Shown here piece after piece: positions 34,591-43,518 of a DNA stretch of 64,000 nt (position 1 is its first letter; each line of letters starts with the position of its first letter). The translations under genes were made by a program, and so were the position numbers. The stretch spans positions 62,001 to 126,000 of the forward strand of contig JBKBLE010000001.1 of assembly GCA_046296655.1 (NCBI GenBank), read 5' to 3'. The DNA is from Cloacibacterium sp046296655 (GTDB lineage: Bacteria > Bacteroidota > Bacteroidia > Flavobacteriales > Weeksellaceae). A model generated the notes under the pieces. The model saw only the letters and a list, made by a program, of their open reading frames with translations, had not been told where the DNA came from and ran no database searches.

Positions 34591-36081
34591 ATGTCTGAAA
34601 CTTTACAGAAGTACGCAAAATTTCCTCTTTTGGCAGTAGTTTTTACCGTTTTGGTGAAACTTCTTTTTTTGCTCACGCATCATATTCAGGAAGATGCTTT
34701 TATCACGTGGAGAGTTGCGCAAAATTTATTGGATTACGGTGTTATTGGTTTCAATGGAGAAACTAAAATTTCTGCTTCTACTACGCATTTGTATGTGTTT
34801 GTTTCTTATGTTTTTAACTTGTTTTTTGGCAAAGAAAACTTCATTTTCCCATTATTGATTTTCAATTCATTATTGTTTACGATTGGGAGCTACTTTCTTT
34901 CAAAATTAATCCTCGAAAATCCTGTACATCAAGCCATTTTTATCTTTTTATTTGGCATTTTGCCACCTTCCATCAAAATTTCAATTCTCGGAATGGAATA
35001 CGGAATTCTGTTCTTTCTAGAAATGGCTTTGTTGTATTTTGGATTCAAGCAAAATAAAATCTGGGCGCAAATTCTTTTCCCCATTCTCATTCTTTTCACC
35101 AGATTAGATACAGTGATTTTCTTAGGAATTGTCTTTTTGGTCGATATTATTTGGAATAAAAAAATTCGTTGGTTCTACATTTTAGGTGGAATGTTAGGAG
35201 TTTCCGTTTTGATGAGTTTCAACTGGTTTTACTTCGGTGAATTGGTGAATAATACCATTGTTGCCAAAAGTGTGACGTATGCAAAAAACATGAGTTTGGC
35301 ACTCCAATGGAAATATTTCCTAATGAATTATGGTAATTTCTGGGGAATGCTGAAACTTCCTGGAGATTTTAATCCTTTCACGATTTTAGTTTTAGTTTTC
35401 GAGCTTTTAGCGTTTTTATACATCATTTCGAAGAAAGAAAGCAAAAACCTTTTCATCTGGATTATCTTCCTTTTTGGCTGGACAAAACAATTGATTTTTA
35501 TTTCTCAAAGAAGTTATTTTGATTGGTATTATTGGATTCCACAGATTTTACTTTTTGCAGTGATTTTGGTATTTGTTTTAGAGCAAAAAACATATAAATT
35601 TTGGTGGATTTCTCTGCTTATCATTTTTTATATTTTACCAATGGCAGCTTTTCAAACGATTCATTCTATCGCCACAGGAAACGGAGAGTGGAATTACAGA
35701 AGAAGCATTGGTTTGTTTCTAAAAGACTATGAAAAAGATAAAAATCAATACATTTTGCTTGAACCAGCTGGTTATATTCCTTATTTTTCAGGTTTAAAGG
35801 CAATAGATGAAGTGGGTTTGGTGGATAAAGAAATTCAAACTGAAATCAAAAAAGACAAAGCCAATTATTGGAAAAACACCGTCGAAAAAAGAAAACCAAA
35901 GTATTTATTGGCTCCGAAAGATTTATTTGAAGGAAAAGATGGAAGTTTTTACCAAGAAAATTATCGATTGTTGAAGGAATTTAGAATTAAAAATCATTTG
36001 AATTCTGATAACAAAATTTTAGAGAAAATATACAGATTAAAACCTTCTGGAACAGATTATAATCTCTACGAAAGAAAATAA
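34591..36081 (+). CDS. Putative GT-C-type membrane glycosyltransferase
   Basis: 496 residues with about 10 to 12 transmembrane helices and a C-terminal soluble tail of about 120 residues. EDAFITWRVAQNLLDYG at 34-50 resembles the first-loop motif of GT-C lipid-linked-sugar transferases (compare the DDAFI-type motif of actinobacterial AftB-like proteins); Glu34/Asp35 would be the catalytic acids. It lies directly after the DUF2723 gene but has its own promoter. Probably transfers a sugar from polyprenyl phosphate to an envelope glycan or protein. Exact family not identified. Confidence 0.72.
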   Translation: MSETLQKYAKFPLLAVVFTVLVKLLFLLTHHIQEDAFITWRVAQNLLDYGVIGFNGETKISASTTHLYVFVSYVFNLFFGKENFIFPLLIFNSLLFTIGSYFLSKLILENPVHQAIFIFLFGILPPSIKISILGMEYGILFFLEMALLYFGFKQNKIWAQILFPILILFTRLDTVIFLGIVFLVDIIWNKKIRWFYILGGMLGVSVLMSFNWFYFGELVNNTIVAKSVTYAKNMSLALQWKYFLMNYGNFWGMLKLPGDFNPFTILVLVFELLAFLYIISKKESKNLFIWIIFLFGWTKQLIFISQRSYFDWYYWIPQILLFAVILVFVLEQKTYKFWWISLLIIFYILPMAAFQTIHSIATGNGEWNYRRSIGLFLKDYEKDKNQYILLEPAGYIPYFSGLKAIDEVGLVDKEIQTEIKKDKANYWKNTVEKRKPKYLLAPKDLFEGKDGSFYQENYRLLKEFRIKNHLNSDNKILEKIYRLKPSGTDYNLYERK

Positions 36082-36105
36082 TTAACCTTAACCTTTGCCT
36101 TAACC
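36082..36105 (+). repeat. TTAACC word repeat before DUF1697 gene
   Basis: Four TTAACC/TTTGCC-type words in a row (TTAACC, TTAACC, TTTGCC, TTAACC) end one base before the start codon at 36107. A short member of the word-repeat class in this window. Confidence 0.5.
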
Positions 36106-36106
36106 T

Positions 36107-36640
36107 ATGAAATACTGTGCTTTTTTACGCGGCGTAAACGTAAACGGAACTGCAATGAAAATGGCAGAAGTCTGTGATGTTTTCAAAAAAGCAGGAATGA
36201 AAGACGTTTCTAGCGTTTTGGCAACAGGAAATATTTTATTTGAGTCTGATGAAACTCCAGAAAATTTAAAACAAAAACTGGAAAAAGTACTTTCCGAGCA
36301 TTTTCAATACGAAGCATTTTTGTTTTTAAAAACTGATGAAGAAGTAAAGCGAATTTTAGAAAATTCTCCTTTTGAGAAAGATGAAAATCTTCATATTTAC
36401 AGTTTTATTTGTAATTCGGGAGACGAAAATCTTTTGATGCAAGAATTTCTAAAAACCAATCATCAAGAACAGGAAGAAGCCCAATTAATCAAAGGGAATT
36501 TTTATTGGAAAATTCCCAAAGGAAATACGCTTGACAGTGAGTTTGGTAAGATTTTGGGAAAGAAATCTTTCAAAAACATTCTAACCAGCCGAAACATCAA
36601 CACCATTGAAAAAATTGTCAGTAAATTTTTCATCCTTTAG
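36107..36640 (+). CDS. DUF1697-family protein
   Basis: 177 residues with the DUF1697 hallmark N-terminus YCAFLRGVNVNG, then MKDVSSVLATGNILFES, and the C-terminal TSRNINTIEKI. Small cytoplasmic alpha/beta protein, widespread, of unknown function. It follows the GT-C gene by 25 bp, with only a TTAACC word repeat between, so cotranscription is plausible. Confidence 0.88.
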   Translation: MKYCAFLRGVNVNGTAMKMAEVCDVFKKAGMKDVSSVLATGNILFESDETPENLKQKLEKVLSEHFQYEAFLFLKTDEEVKRILENSPFEKDENLHIYSFICNSGDENLLMQEFLKTNHQEQEEAQLIKGNFYWKIPKGNTLDSEFGKILGKKSFKNILTSRNINTIEKIVSKFFIL

Positions 36641-36704
36641 GAAAGAGGCAAAGAAAATTTATCCATAAATTTAAGTAATTTTAGACCGCTAAAATCATTA
36701 TAAA

Positions 36705-38696
36705 ATGAAACTAAAACATACAATTATCGCTCTAGCAGCACCTTTCCTTATGAAAGCACAACAGGTAATGATGCCAGAAATTCTCTGGACACTTAATAAA
36801 TTCTCGGTTACTGCAGTAGAACCGTCTCAATCTGGGCTATTTTACAGCGTAGGAAAAGTAGATTTGAAAACCGAAAAGACTAATAAAGAACACTTTTACT
36901 ACGATTTGTCAAAAAATCAAACTTCTAAAGTTGATTTCGGTAAAAAATCTTTAATTCAGTGGGACAAAAACGGAATTTACGCTTCAGAAGGCGATAAAAT
37001 CTATATTTCTAAAGACAGAGGATTAACTTGGACTGAATTTTATACCATTGGTGATGCAGACAATATTATTATTTCTCCTGATGGTAAAAAAATCGCTTTT
37101 AGTAAGTCGGTTCATGTAGAAAAATTGTTAGGAAAAGACAAATATTCTGACCTTCCTAAAACGACAGCTCAAATTTATACAGACCTTAATCACAGGCATT
37201 GGGACGCTTGGAACGAAGGGAAATACAATCACGTTTTCGTTGCCAATGTTGGTGAAGATGTTTCGCAAGCTAAAGATTTATTAGAAAATTTACCTTTTGA
37301 TTCTCCTCAAAAACCTCATGGCGGAAGCGAAGATTTCGTTTGGAGTCCAGATTCTTCTAAGGTTTTATACGTTTGCAAGAAAAAATCGGGTAAAGATTAT
37401 GCAACCAGCACTAATACAGATATTTACGCATATGATTTAGCTTCTGGTAAAACCGAAAACTGGACAGAAGGAATGATGGGTTATGATGTAAATCCTAAGT
37501 TTTCGCCAGATGGAAAGTCTTTGCTTTGGCAATCTATGGCGAGAGATGGTTATGAAGCAGACAAAAATGACATTGTAGTGATGGATTTGGCTTCTAAAAA
37601 AATCACAAATCTTACTAAATCTTGGGACGAAAGTGTAGTGGGAGATGTAGCATGGAGTCCAGATTCTAAAAATATTTATTTTTCTACTGCTTACAGAGGT
37701 GTAAAACAGCTTTTCCACATCGGTTTAGATGGTAAAGTGAAGCAAATTTCTGGTGGTAATTTTGATGTGAATGAAATTATTGCCTTCCATAGCGGAAACG
37801 TTTTGGTAACCAGAACAGATATTAATCATAATGCAGATTTATTTAAAGTTAATGTTAAAGACGGAAGTATGATACAGCTAACTTCTGTAAATGAAAGCAC
37901 TTACGCTAAATTATCTCAAGGAAAATCTGAACTGAAAATGGTGAAAACTTCAGATGGTAAAGAAATGGGAGTTTGGTTCCATTATCCACCGAATTTTGAC
38001 CCAAATAAAAAATATCCTACACTTTTATATTGTCAAGGAGGTCCACAATCCGCATTAACTCAGTTTTTCTCTACGCGTTGGAATTTCGCTTTGATGGCTG
38101 CAAATGATTACATCGTAGTTGCACCAAACAGAAGAGGAATGCCAGGTTGGGGAATCAAATGGAACGAAGATATTTCTAAAGATTGGGGAGGACAACCCAT
38201 CAGAGATTATTTAGCAGCGGCAGATTTTGCAAAAACTTTACCTTATGTAGATGGTGATAGAATGGCTGCAGTAGGCGCTAGTTATGGTGGTTACAGCGTC
38301 TTCATGTTGGCTGGAGTTCACGAAAATAGATTCAAAACGTTCATTGCTCATGACGGATTGTTTGATATGAAATCTTGGTATGGAACTACCGAAGAATTGT
38401 GGTTTGCGAATTGGGATTTAGGTTCGCCTTGGGAAAAACCTTTACCAAAAGCGTATACCGATTTTAACCCAATCAATTTTGTAGACAAATGGAATAAACC
38501 AATTATGGTGATTCAAGGAGGACTGGATTTCCGAGTAGGTTATGAACAAGGTCAGGAAGCTTTTCAAGCAGCAAAAATGAAAGGTCTTAAAACTAAATTC
38601 TTATATTTCCCTAATGAAAACCACTGGGTTTTACACCCTCAAAATGGTTTAGTTTGGCAAAGAGAATTCTTCGATTGGTTGAAAGAAACTTTGTAG
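36705..38696 (+). CDS. S9-family secreted prolyl oligopeptidase/dipeptidyl peptidase-like
   Basis: 663 residues. Short signal peptide (hydrophobic 5-15, MKAQQ). The N-terminal half is a WD40-like beta-propeller with WSPDS/FSPDG blades (for example DFVWSPDSSKVLY, PKFSPDGKSLLW). The C-terminal alpha/beta hydrolase has catalytic Ser526 in GASYGGY, Asp608 in GGLDFRVG and His640 in NENHW. Cleaves short peptides in the periplasm, supporting a peptide-feeding lifestyle with the M14 and M28 peptidases in this window. Close to acylaminoacyl-peptidase/DPP types; specificity unknown. Confidence 0.92.
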   Translation: MKLKHTIIALAAPFLMKAQQVMMPEILWTLNKFSVTAVEPSQSGLFYSVGKVDLKTEKTNKEHFYYDLSKNQTSKVDFGKKSLIQWDKNGIYASEGDKIYISKDRGLTWTEFYTIGDADNIIISPDGKKIAFSKSVHVEKLLGKDKYSDLPKTTAQIYTDLNHRHWDAWNEGKYNHVFVANVGEDVSQAKDLLENLPFDSPQKPHGGSEDFVWSPDSSKVLYVCKKKSGKDYATSTNTDIYAYDLASGKTENWTEGMMGYDVNPKFSPDGKSLLWQSMARDGYEADKNDIVVMDLASKKITNLTKSWDESVVGDVAWSPDSKNIYFSTAYRGVKQLFHIGLDGKVKQISGGNFDVNEIIAFHSGNVLVTRTDINHNADLFKVNVKDGSMIQLTSVNESTYAKLSQGKSELKMVKTSDGKEMGVWFHYPPNFDPNKKYPTLLYCQGGPQSALTQFFSTRWNFALMAANDYIVVAPNRRGMPGWGIKWNEDISKDWGGQPIRDYLAAADFAKTLPYVDGDRMAAVGASYGGYSVFMLAGVHENRFKTFIAHDGLFDMKSWYGTTEELWFANWDLGSPWEKPLPKAYTDFNPINFVDKWNKPIMVIQGGLDFRVGYEQGQEAFQAAKMKGLKTKFLYFPNENHWVLHPQNGLVWQREFFDWLKETL

Positions 38697-38720
38697 AAAT
38701 CAGAAATAAATTTTTATTTT

Positions 38721-38784
38721 ATCAATAGGGACGGGCTTTAGCCCGTTTTTCTTTTTTGTATATTTGAAATGGCTTTAGCCAAAA
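38721..38784 (+). repeat. Dispersed GGGCTTTAGCCC repeat, copy 3
   Basis: ATCAATAGGG, hairpin ACGGG-CTTTAG-CCCGT, a T run, then GGCTTTAGCC and AAAAC. Between the two words lies TATATTTG (38759-38766), a good -7 promoter box. The second word contains an ATG in frame with the next gene. The repeat may thus terminate the S9 gene and start the glycosylase transcript. Confidence 0.8.
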
Positions 38785-38795
38785 CTTATTTTAAA

Positions 38796-39284
38796 ATGCA
38801 AAAGATATCCTCATTTCCTCCAATCATTGATAACGAATCAAAGATTCTGATTTTAGGCTCTATTCCAGGGATTAAATCTTTGGAAATGAAGCAATATTAC
38901 GCACATCCTCAAAATAAATTTTGGAAAATTATTTGTGAATTGTTTCATGAAGAATTAACAACAGATTATACTGAAAGAATTAAAATTTTAGAAAAATACC
39001 ATGTAGCACTTTGGGACGTAATAGACTCTTGCGAAAGAAAAGGAAGCCTAGATTCTGAAATCCGAAATGAAGAGGCTAATAAAATAGGAGAGTTGCTGCA
39101 CAATTATCCTAATGTAAAAGCAATTTTCTGCAACGGACAAAAATCTTATAAAAATTTAATGAAAATTCTACCGAAAGATTTTCATCTGCCAATTATTGTT
39201 TTACCTTCTACAAGTCCTGCTCATGCGAGTTTGAGGTATGAAGAAAAACTAAAATCATGGAAAAAGGTCTTGAATTATTTATAA
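38796..39284 (+). CDS. DNA-deoxyinosine (hypoxanthine) glycosylase, UDG superfamily
   Basis: 162-residue single-domain base-excision enzyme of the uracil-DNA glycosylase superfamily, family 6 (HDG) style. ILGSIPGIKSLEMKQYYAHP (about 20-39) is the active-site motif, then QNKFW, LWDVIDSCER, and the late PSTSPAHAS that contacts DNA. I start at the ATG at 38796 (MQKISSF); an ATG at 38769 is within a dispersed repeat and would add nine unrelated residues. It removes deaminated purines. Confidence 0.85.
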   Translation: MQKISSFPPIIDNESKILILGSIPGIKSLEMKQYYAHPQNKFWKIICELFHEELTTDYTERIKILEKYHVALWDVIDSCERKGSLDSEIRNEEANKIGELLHNYPNVKAIFCNGQKSYKNLMKILPKDFHLPIIVLPSTSPAHASLRYEEKLKSWKKVLNYL

Positions 39285-39331
39285 AAATTATACTTAAAAT
39301 TTAAGAATTTTCAAAATACTTCCCAAAACAC

Positions 39332-39363
39332 TTGACAACCCCTGTTTTCATATCGTATATTTG
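39332..39363 (+). promoter_or_regulatory. Promoter of queA
   Basis: TTGACA at 39332-39337, 18 nt, then TATATTTG at 39356-39363, 36 bp before the queA ATG. Confidence 0.7.
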
Positions 39364-39399
39364 CAGGCTTAAAAAATTTAAATAAAATCCGTAAATTTT

Positions 39400-40449
39400 A
39401 TGAAAACATCTGATTTCAATTTTCACTTGCCAGAACATTTGTTGGCAGAATATCCTTCAGAACACAGAGACGAAGCAAGATTAATGGTTCTTGACAGAAA
39501 GACACAAACCATTGAACATAAATTATTTAAAGACGTAATCGATTATTTTAACGAAGACGATTTATTTATCTTTAACAATACCAAAGTTTTCCCAGCTAGA
39601 CTATACGGAAATAAAGAAAAAACTGGTGCTAAAATCGAAGTTTTCTTATTAAGAGAACTTGATAAAGAAACCAGAGTTTGGGACGTATTAGTAGATCCAG
39701 CTCGTAAAATTAGAATTGGGAACAAACTTTTCTTTACAGAAGATGAATCTTTGGTTGCAGAAGTAATAGACAATACTACATCTAGAGGTAGAACTCTAAG
39801 ATTTTTATTTGACGGTTCTTATGAAGAGTTCCGTGCCAAATTAAAAGAACTTGGAGAAACTCCACTTCCTAAATACATCAAAAGAGAGGTAGAACCAGAA
39901 GATGCAGAACGTTACCAAACGATTTATGCTAAAATAGAAGGTTCAGTAGCAGCTCCAACTGCAGGTTTACACTTTTCTAAGCACTTAATGAAGCGTCTAG
40001 AAATCAAAGGAATTAACTTTGCAGAAGTTACACTTCACGTAGGTATAGGAACATTTAATCCAATTGAAGTAGAAGATCTTTCTAAGCACAAAATGGAGTG
40101 TGAAGAAGCAATTATCGACGAAAAAACTGCTGATATTATCAACAAGGCAGTTGATGAAAATAGAAGAATTTGTGCTGTAGGAACTACTACAATGAGAGCA
40201 TTAGAAACTTCTGTTTCTTCTAACAAAAAGATTTCTGCTTACCAAGGTTGGACCAATAAATTTATTTATCCACCTTATGATTTTGGGGTAGCAAACGCTA
40301 TGATTACCAATTTCCACACGCCTAAATCTACATTAATTATGATGATTGCAGCTTTTGCAGGAACAGATTTTATCATGCACGCTTATGAAGAAGCTGTGAA
40401 AAATGAATATAAATTCTATTCTTACGGAGACGCAATGTTGATTTTGTAA
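39400..40449 (+). CDS. queA: tRNA preQ1(34) S-adenosylmethionine ribosyltransferase-isomerase
   Basis: Builds epoxyqueuosine on the wobble base of GUN tRNAs by moving the ribosyl part of SAM. 349 residues, full length. Hallmarks: FNFHLPEHLLAEYPSEHRDE at the N-terminus, FNNTKVFPARLYG, SVAAPTAGLHFS, and VGTTTMRALE; the C-terminal YSYGDAMLIL is typical. Its own promoter precedes it. rlmN follows across a palindromic repeat, so two RNA-modification genes are adjacent. Confidence 0.97.
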   Translation: MKTSDFNFHLPEHLLAEYPSEHRDEARLMVLDRKTQTIEHKLFKDVIDYFNEDDLFIFNNTKVFPARLYGNKEKTGAKIEVFLLRELDKETRVWDVLVDPARKIRIGNKLFFTEDESLVAEVIDNTTSRGRTLRFLFDGSYEEFRAKLKELGETPLPKYIKREVEPEDAERYQTIYAKIEGSVAAPTAGLHFSKHLMKRLEIKGINFAEVTLHVGIGTFNPIEVEDLSKHKMECEEAIIDEKTADIINKAVDENRRICAVGTTTMRALETSVSSNKKISAYQGWTNKFIYPPYDFGVANAMITNFHTPKSTLIMMIAAFAGTDFIMHAYEEAVKNEYKFYSYGDAMLIL

Positions 40450-40470
40450 GATTAATTTTAAAATAATTTT

Positions 40471-40532
40471 CTCGCAGATTTGGCTGATATTGCAGATGAA
40501 TTAAAATCTGCTAAATTTGATGAATCTGCGAG
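40471..40532. repeat. Palindromic repeat (CTCGCAGATT type) between queA and rlmN
   Basis: Exact arms CTCGCAGATT (40471-40480) and AATCTGCGAG (40523-40532), with inner partly paired words TTGCAGAT/AATCTGCTAAAT. Followed by a T run, so it may terminate queA. It is open in the rlmN frame, giving an artificial N-terminal extension. Related to 20179-20232. Confidence 0.75.
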
Positions 40533-40542
40533 ACTTTTTTAT

Positions 40543-41580
40543 ATGAAAGACATCAGAACATTAAGTTTAGAACAGCTCAAAGAATATTTTGTCACTCTTG
40601 GCGAAAAACCTTTTCGTGCGAAACAGGTTTATGATTGGTTATGGTCTAAAAATCTTCATTCCATAGATGAAATGACCAACCTTTCTAAAGAGTTGAGAGA
40701 AAAAATTTCTCAAGAATTCACCATTAATCCTATTTCTGTAGATTTATTGCAAAAATCTAAAGACGGAACCATCAAAAATGGAGTAAAACTTCATGATGGA
40801 CTCATGGTAGAATCTGTTCTCATTCCTACAGAATCCAGAACTACCGCTTGTGTTTCTTCACAGGTAGGTTGTAGTCTAAACTGTGAATTTTGTGCAACAG
40901 CAAAACTCAAAAGGATGAGAAATCTAGAAGTTGCCGAAATTGTAGACCAAGTTGCTTTGATTGATAAGCAGAGCAAACTATATTTTGATAGACCTTTGTC
41001 AAACATCGTTTTTATGGGAATGGGAGAGCCTATGATGAACTATAAAAACGTAGTAGATGCTATCAGAAAAATCACTCAAGAAGACGGTTTGGGAATGTCA
41101 GCACGAAGAATTACCGTTTCTACATCTGGAATTCCAAAAATGATGAAAATGCTTGCTGATGAAAATCTAAAGGTCAAATTAGCACTTTCTCTTCATTCTG
41201 CAATAGAGCATAAAAGAAACGAAATTATGCCTTTTTCCACAAAATTTCCGTTAACAGAAATAATGGAAGCGATGCAATATTGGTATGATAAAACTGGAAG
41301 CAGAATCACCTTTGAATATTGTGTTTGGAAAGGAATTAATGATGGTGATGAAGATATAAAAGCCTTGATTAAATATTGTAAACAAGTTCCTTGTAAAGTA
41401 AATTTGATTCAATATAATCCAATTGGCGAAGGAAAATTCGACCATAGAAGTGTAGAGGCCGAAGAAAAATATGTTCGTGAATTAGAAAAAGCGGGAATTA
41501 CAGCTTTGGTGAGAAGAAGTAGAGGTGGAGATATTGACGCAGCTTGTGGACAATTGGCCAACAAAAATTCTGGAGAATAA
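40543..41580 (+). CDS. rlmN: 23S rRNA A2503/tRNA A37 C2-methyltransferase
   Basis: Radical SAM methyltransferase. 345 residues from the ATG at 40543 (MKDIRTLSLEQLKEYF). A longer in-frame start at 40480 lies inside a palindromic repeat and is rejected. The iron-sulfur motif CxxxCxxC is Cys110, Cys114 and Cys117; MGMGEPMMNY is the GGEP-like SAM loop; Cys335 in DAACGQL is the resolving or methylated cysteine pair member. It affects decoding fidelity and ribosome function. The next gene starts 6 bp after its stop. Confidence 0.96.
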   Translation: MKDIRTLSLEQLKEYFVTLGEKPFRAKQVYDWLWSKNLHSIDEMTNLSKELREKISQEFTINPISVDLLQKSKDGTIKNGVKLHDGLMVESVLIPTESRTTACVSSQVGCSLNCEFCATAKLKRMRNLEVAEIVDQVALIDKQSKLYFDRPLSNIVFMGMGEPMMNYKNVVDAIRKITQEDGLGMSARRITVSTSGIPKMMKMLADENLKVKLALSLHSAIEHKRNEIMPFSTKFPLTEIMEAMQYWYDKTGSRITFEYCVWKGINDGDEDIKALIKYCKQVPCKVNLIQYNPIGEGKFDHRSVEAEEKYVRELEKAGITALVRRSRGGDIDAACGQLANKNSGE

Positions 41581-41585
41581 ACTCT

Positions 41586-42443
41586 ATGAAAAAATTCATT
41601 CTTGCTTTTCTATTTTTTAGTTTTCTTTTTTCTTTTTCTCAAAAAACAGAAAAGTTAACTCTTAGGAAATACAAAATTGCCACGTTATCAGATTCTTTGA
41701 AAGAAACTTCTGGTCTTACTTTTCTTAAAGATAAACTCTACACTTTGAATGATGGTGGCAATACCAATGAGATTTTTGAAATTGATAAAAATTCGGGTAA
41801 AATTTTATCAAAACTGAAAACAGATTTTCCGAATAAAGATTGGGAAGCGATCAGCAGTGATGGTGAAAATTTTTATATAGGTGATTTCGGGAATAATGCT
41901 GGAAGTAGAAAAGATTTAGGTGTTTATAAAGTTGATTTTCAAGGTAATTATTCTAAAAATTCTTTTACTTATTCTGCGCAAGACGATTTTTCTACGCGAT
42001 ATCTTTCTCATAATTTTGATGCAGAAGCCATGATTTTCCTTAATGAAAAAATTCATGTTTTTTCTAAAGAATGGAGTTCTAAAAATATTTCTCATTATAT
42101 TATTGATTTACAAAGTTCAGAAAATCAATCACTTGTAAGTTTGGAGTCTTTTCATGCAGGATTTGTCATCACAGATGCTGCTTATTTTCAAGGGAAATTA
42201 TATGTGGTAGGTTACACCAGAAAAGCGAAAGTGTATTTGATGATTTTTGAGGAGAATTCTGAAGGATTATTTTTCTCTAAACCATTGAAAAAGTATAAGT
42301 TAGGTTCTTTTCTTTCGATAGGTCAAGTAGAAGGAATTGCAGTGAACCAAGATGGAATTTACATTTCTAATGAAGATTTTTCTAAGTTTATTTTTAGTGT
42401 AAAACAACGTTTGTATTTTATTCCTTTCGAAAAGTTAAAATAA
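41586..42443 (+). CDS. Secreted protein of unknown function, propeller-like
   Basis: 285 residues from the ATG at 41586, 6 bp after rlmN. Clear signal peptide (hydrophobic FILAFLFFSFLFSF then SQK). The body has repeating strand-turn units such as LYTLNDGGNTNEIFEID, DWEAISSDGENFYIGDFGNN and VEGIAVNQDGIYISNED, in the manner of beta-propeller proteins (NHL or SdiA-regulated-like). Probably periplasmic or surface. No catalytic residues could be assigned. Likely cotranscribed with rlmN by position only. Confidence 0.72.
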   Translation: MKKFILAFLFFSFLFSFSQKTEKLTLRKYKIATLSDSLKETSGLTFLKDKLYTLNDGGNTNEIFEIDKNSGKILSKLKTDFPNKDWEAISSDGENFYIGDFGNNAGSRKDLGVYKVDFQGNYSKNSFTYSAQDDFSTRYLSHNFDAEAMIFLNEKIHVFSKEWSSKNISHYIIDLQSSENQSLVSLESFHAGFVITDAAYFQGKLYVVGYTRKAKVYLMIFEENSEGLFFSKPLKKYKLGSFLSIGQVEGIAVNQDGIYISNEDFSKFIFSVKQRLYFIPFEKLK

Positions 42444-42490
42444 TTTTTTTATTGCATTCAACGGATTATGTAAGTATAGTTTTAATTAAT

Positions 42491-42498
42491 TATATTTG
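42491..42498 (+). promoter_or_regulatory. -7 promoter element of polyprenyl synthetase
   Basis: TATATTTG, consensus -7 box, 42 bp before the GTG start. A TTG codon inside it is in frame but not a credible start. Confidence 0.55.
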
Positions 42499-42540
42499 TA
42501 TGATTTTATAATTATTGTCAATAATCATTCCATTTATAGC

Positions 42541-43518
42541 GTGTCAAACATCGTAGAAGAAATCAAGAAGCCGATTAACGAAGAAATGAAACTTTTTGAA
42601 CAAAAGTTTTATGAATCAATGCAAAGCAGAGTTCCTTTGCTTGATAAAGTTACTCGTTTTATTGTAACCACCAAAGGAAAGCAAATGCGACCAATGTTTG
42701 TATTTCTTACCGCTCAATTGGTAGGAAAGGTAAACGAAAAGACGTTCCGCGGCGCTTCTATGATTGAATTGATTCATACCGCTACTTTGGTTCATGATGA
42801 CGTAGTAGACGAAAGTTTCAAACGTCGTAATTTCTTTTCTATCAATGCTTTATGGAAAAATAAAATCGCGGTTTTAGTAGGTGATTATTTGCTTTCTAAA
42901 TCGGTTTTACTTTCTACAGATCATAAAGATTTTGATTTATTGGCTGTAATTTCTAGAACCATCAGAGAAATGTCTGAAGGTGAGTTGCTTCAATTAGAAA
43001 AAGCTAGAAAATTAGACATTACAGAAGACGTTTACTATGAAATTATTCGTCAAAAAACGGCTACACTTATTGCTGCTTGTTGCGAAGTAGGAGTTTTGTC
43101 TAATGGCGCTGATGAAGTTTTAGCCAAAAAAATGCAAAATTTCGGGACTTATACAGGAATGGCGTTCCAAATTAAAGATGATTTGTTTGATTATCTTTCT
43201 AAAAATATTATTGGAAAACCAGTTGGAATTGACATTAAAGAGCAAAAGATGACTTTGCCGCTTATTCATACTCTGAAAACGGCGAATGAAGCTGATAGAA
43301 AGTACTATTTCAATACTATTAAAAGATATAATAACGACAAAAAACGCGTAAAAGAGCTGATAGAATTTGTGAAAAAATCTGGAGGATTGGATTATGCAAT
43401 TGGGGTGATGAAAGATTTTCAGCAAAAAGCAAAAAATATCCTTGCAGAATTCCCTGATTCTGATGCGAAACATTCTCTTAATTTGATGCTTGATTACGTT
43501 ATAGAGAGGAAGTTTTAA
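42541..43518 (+). CDS. Polyprenyl diphosphate synthase (octaprenyl type)
   Basis: Trans-prenyltransferase that elongates IPP into the long chain used for menaquinone. 325 residues with a GTG start at 42541 (VSNIVEEIKKPINEEM); upstream in-frame codons overlap the promoter. First Asp-rich motif DDVVD at 86-90, second DDLFD near 213-217, and GKQMRP for the IPP site. It would make the substrate of MenA in this window. Its last 20 bp overlap the tail of the decayed AraC-type gene on the other strand. Chain length is inferred only. Confidence 0.92.
   Translation: MSNIVEEIKKPINEEMKLFEQKFYESMQSRVPLLDKVTRFIVTTKGKQMRPMFVFLTAQLVGKVNEKTFRGASMIELIHTATLVHDDVVDESFKRRNFFSINALWKNKIAVLVGDYLLSKSVLLSTDHKDFDLLAVISRTIREMSEGELLQLEKARKLDITEDVYYEIIRQKTATLIAACCEVGVLSNGADEVLAKKMQNFGTYTGMAFQIKDDLFDYLSKNIIGKPVGIDIKEQKMTLPLIHTLKTANEADRKYYFNTIKRYNNDKKRVKELIEFVKKSGGLDYAIGVMKDFQQKAKNILAEFPDSDAKHSLNLMLDYVIERKF

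Noticed and set aside
38769..38795. Upstream ATG for the DNA glycosylase
   Set aside because: It lies in the second word of a dispersed repeat (ATGGCTTTAGCC) and adds residues unrelated to the family.
40480..40542. Longer N-terminus for rlmN starting ADIADELKSAKF
   Set aside because: This stretch is the right part of a palindromic intergenic repeat; the RlmN family starts at MKDIRTLSLEQLK (40543).
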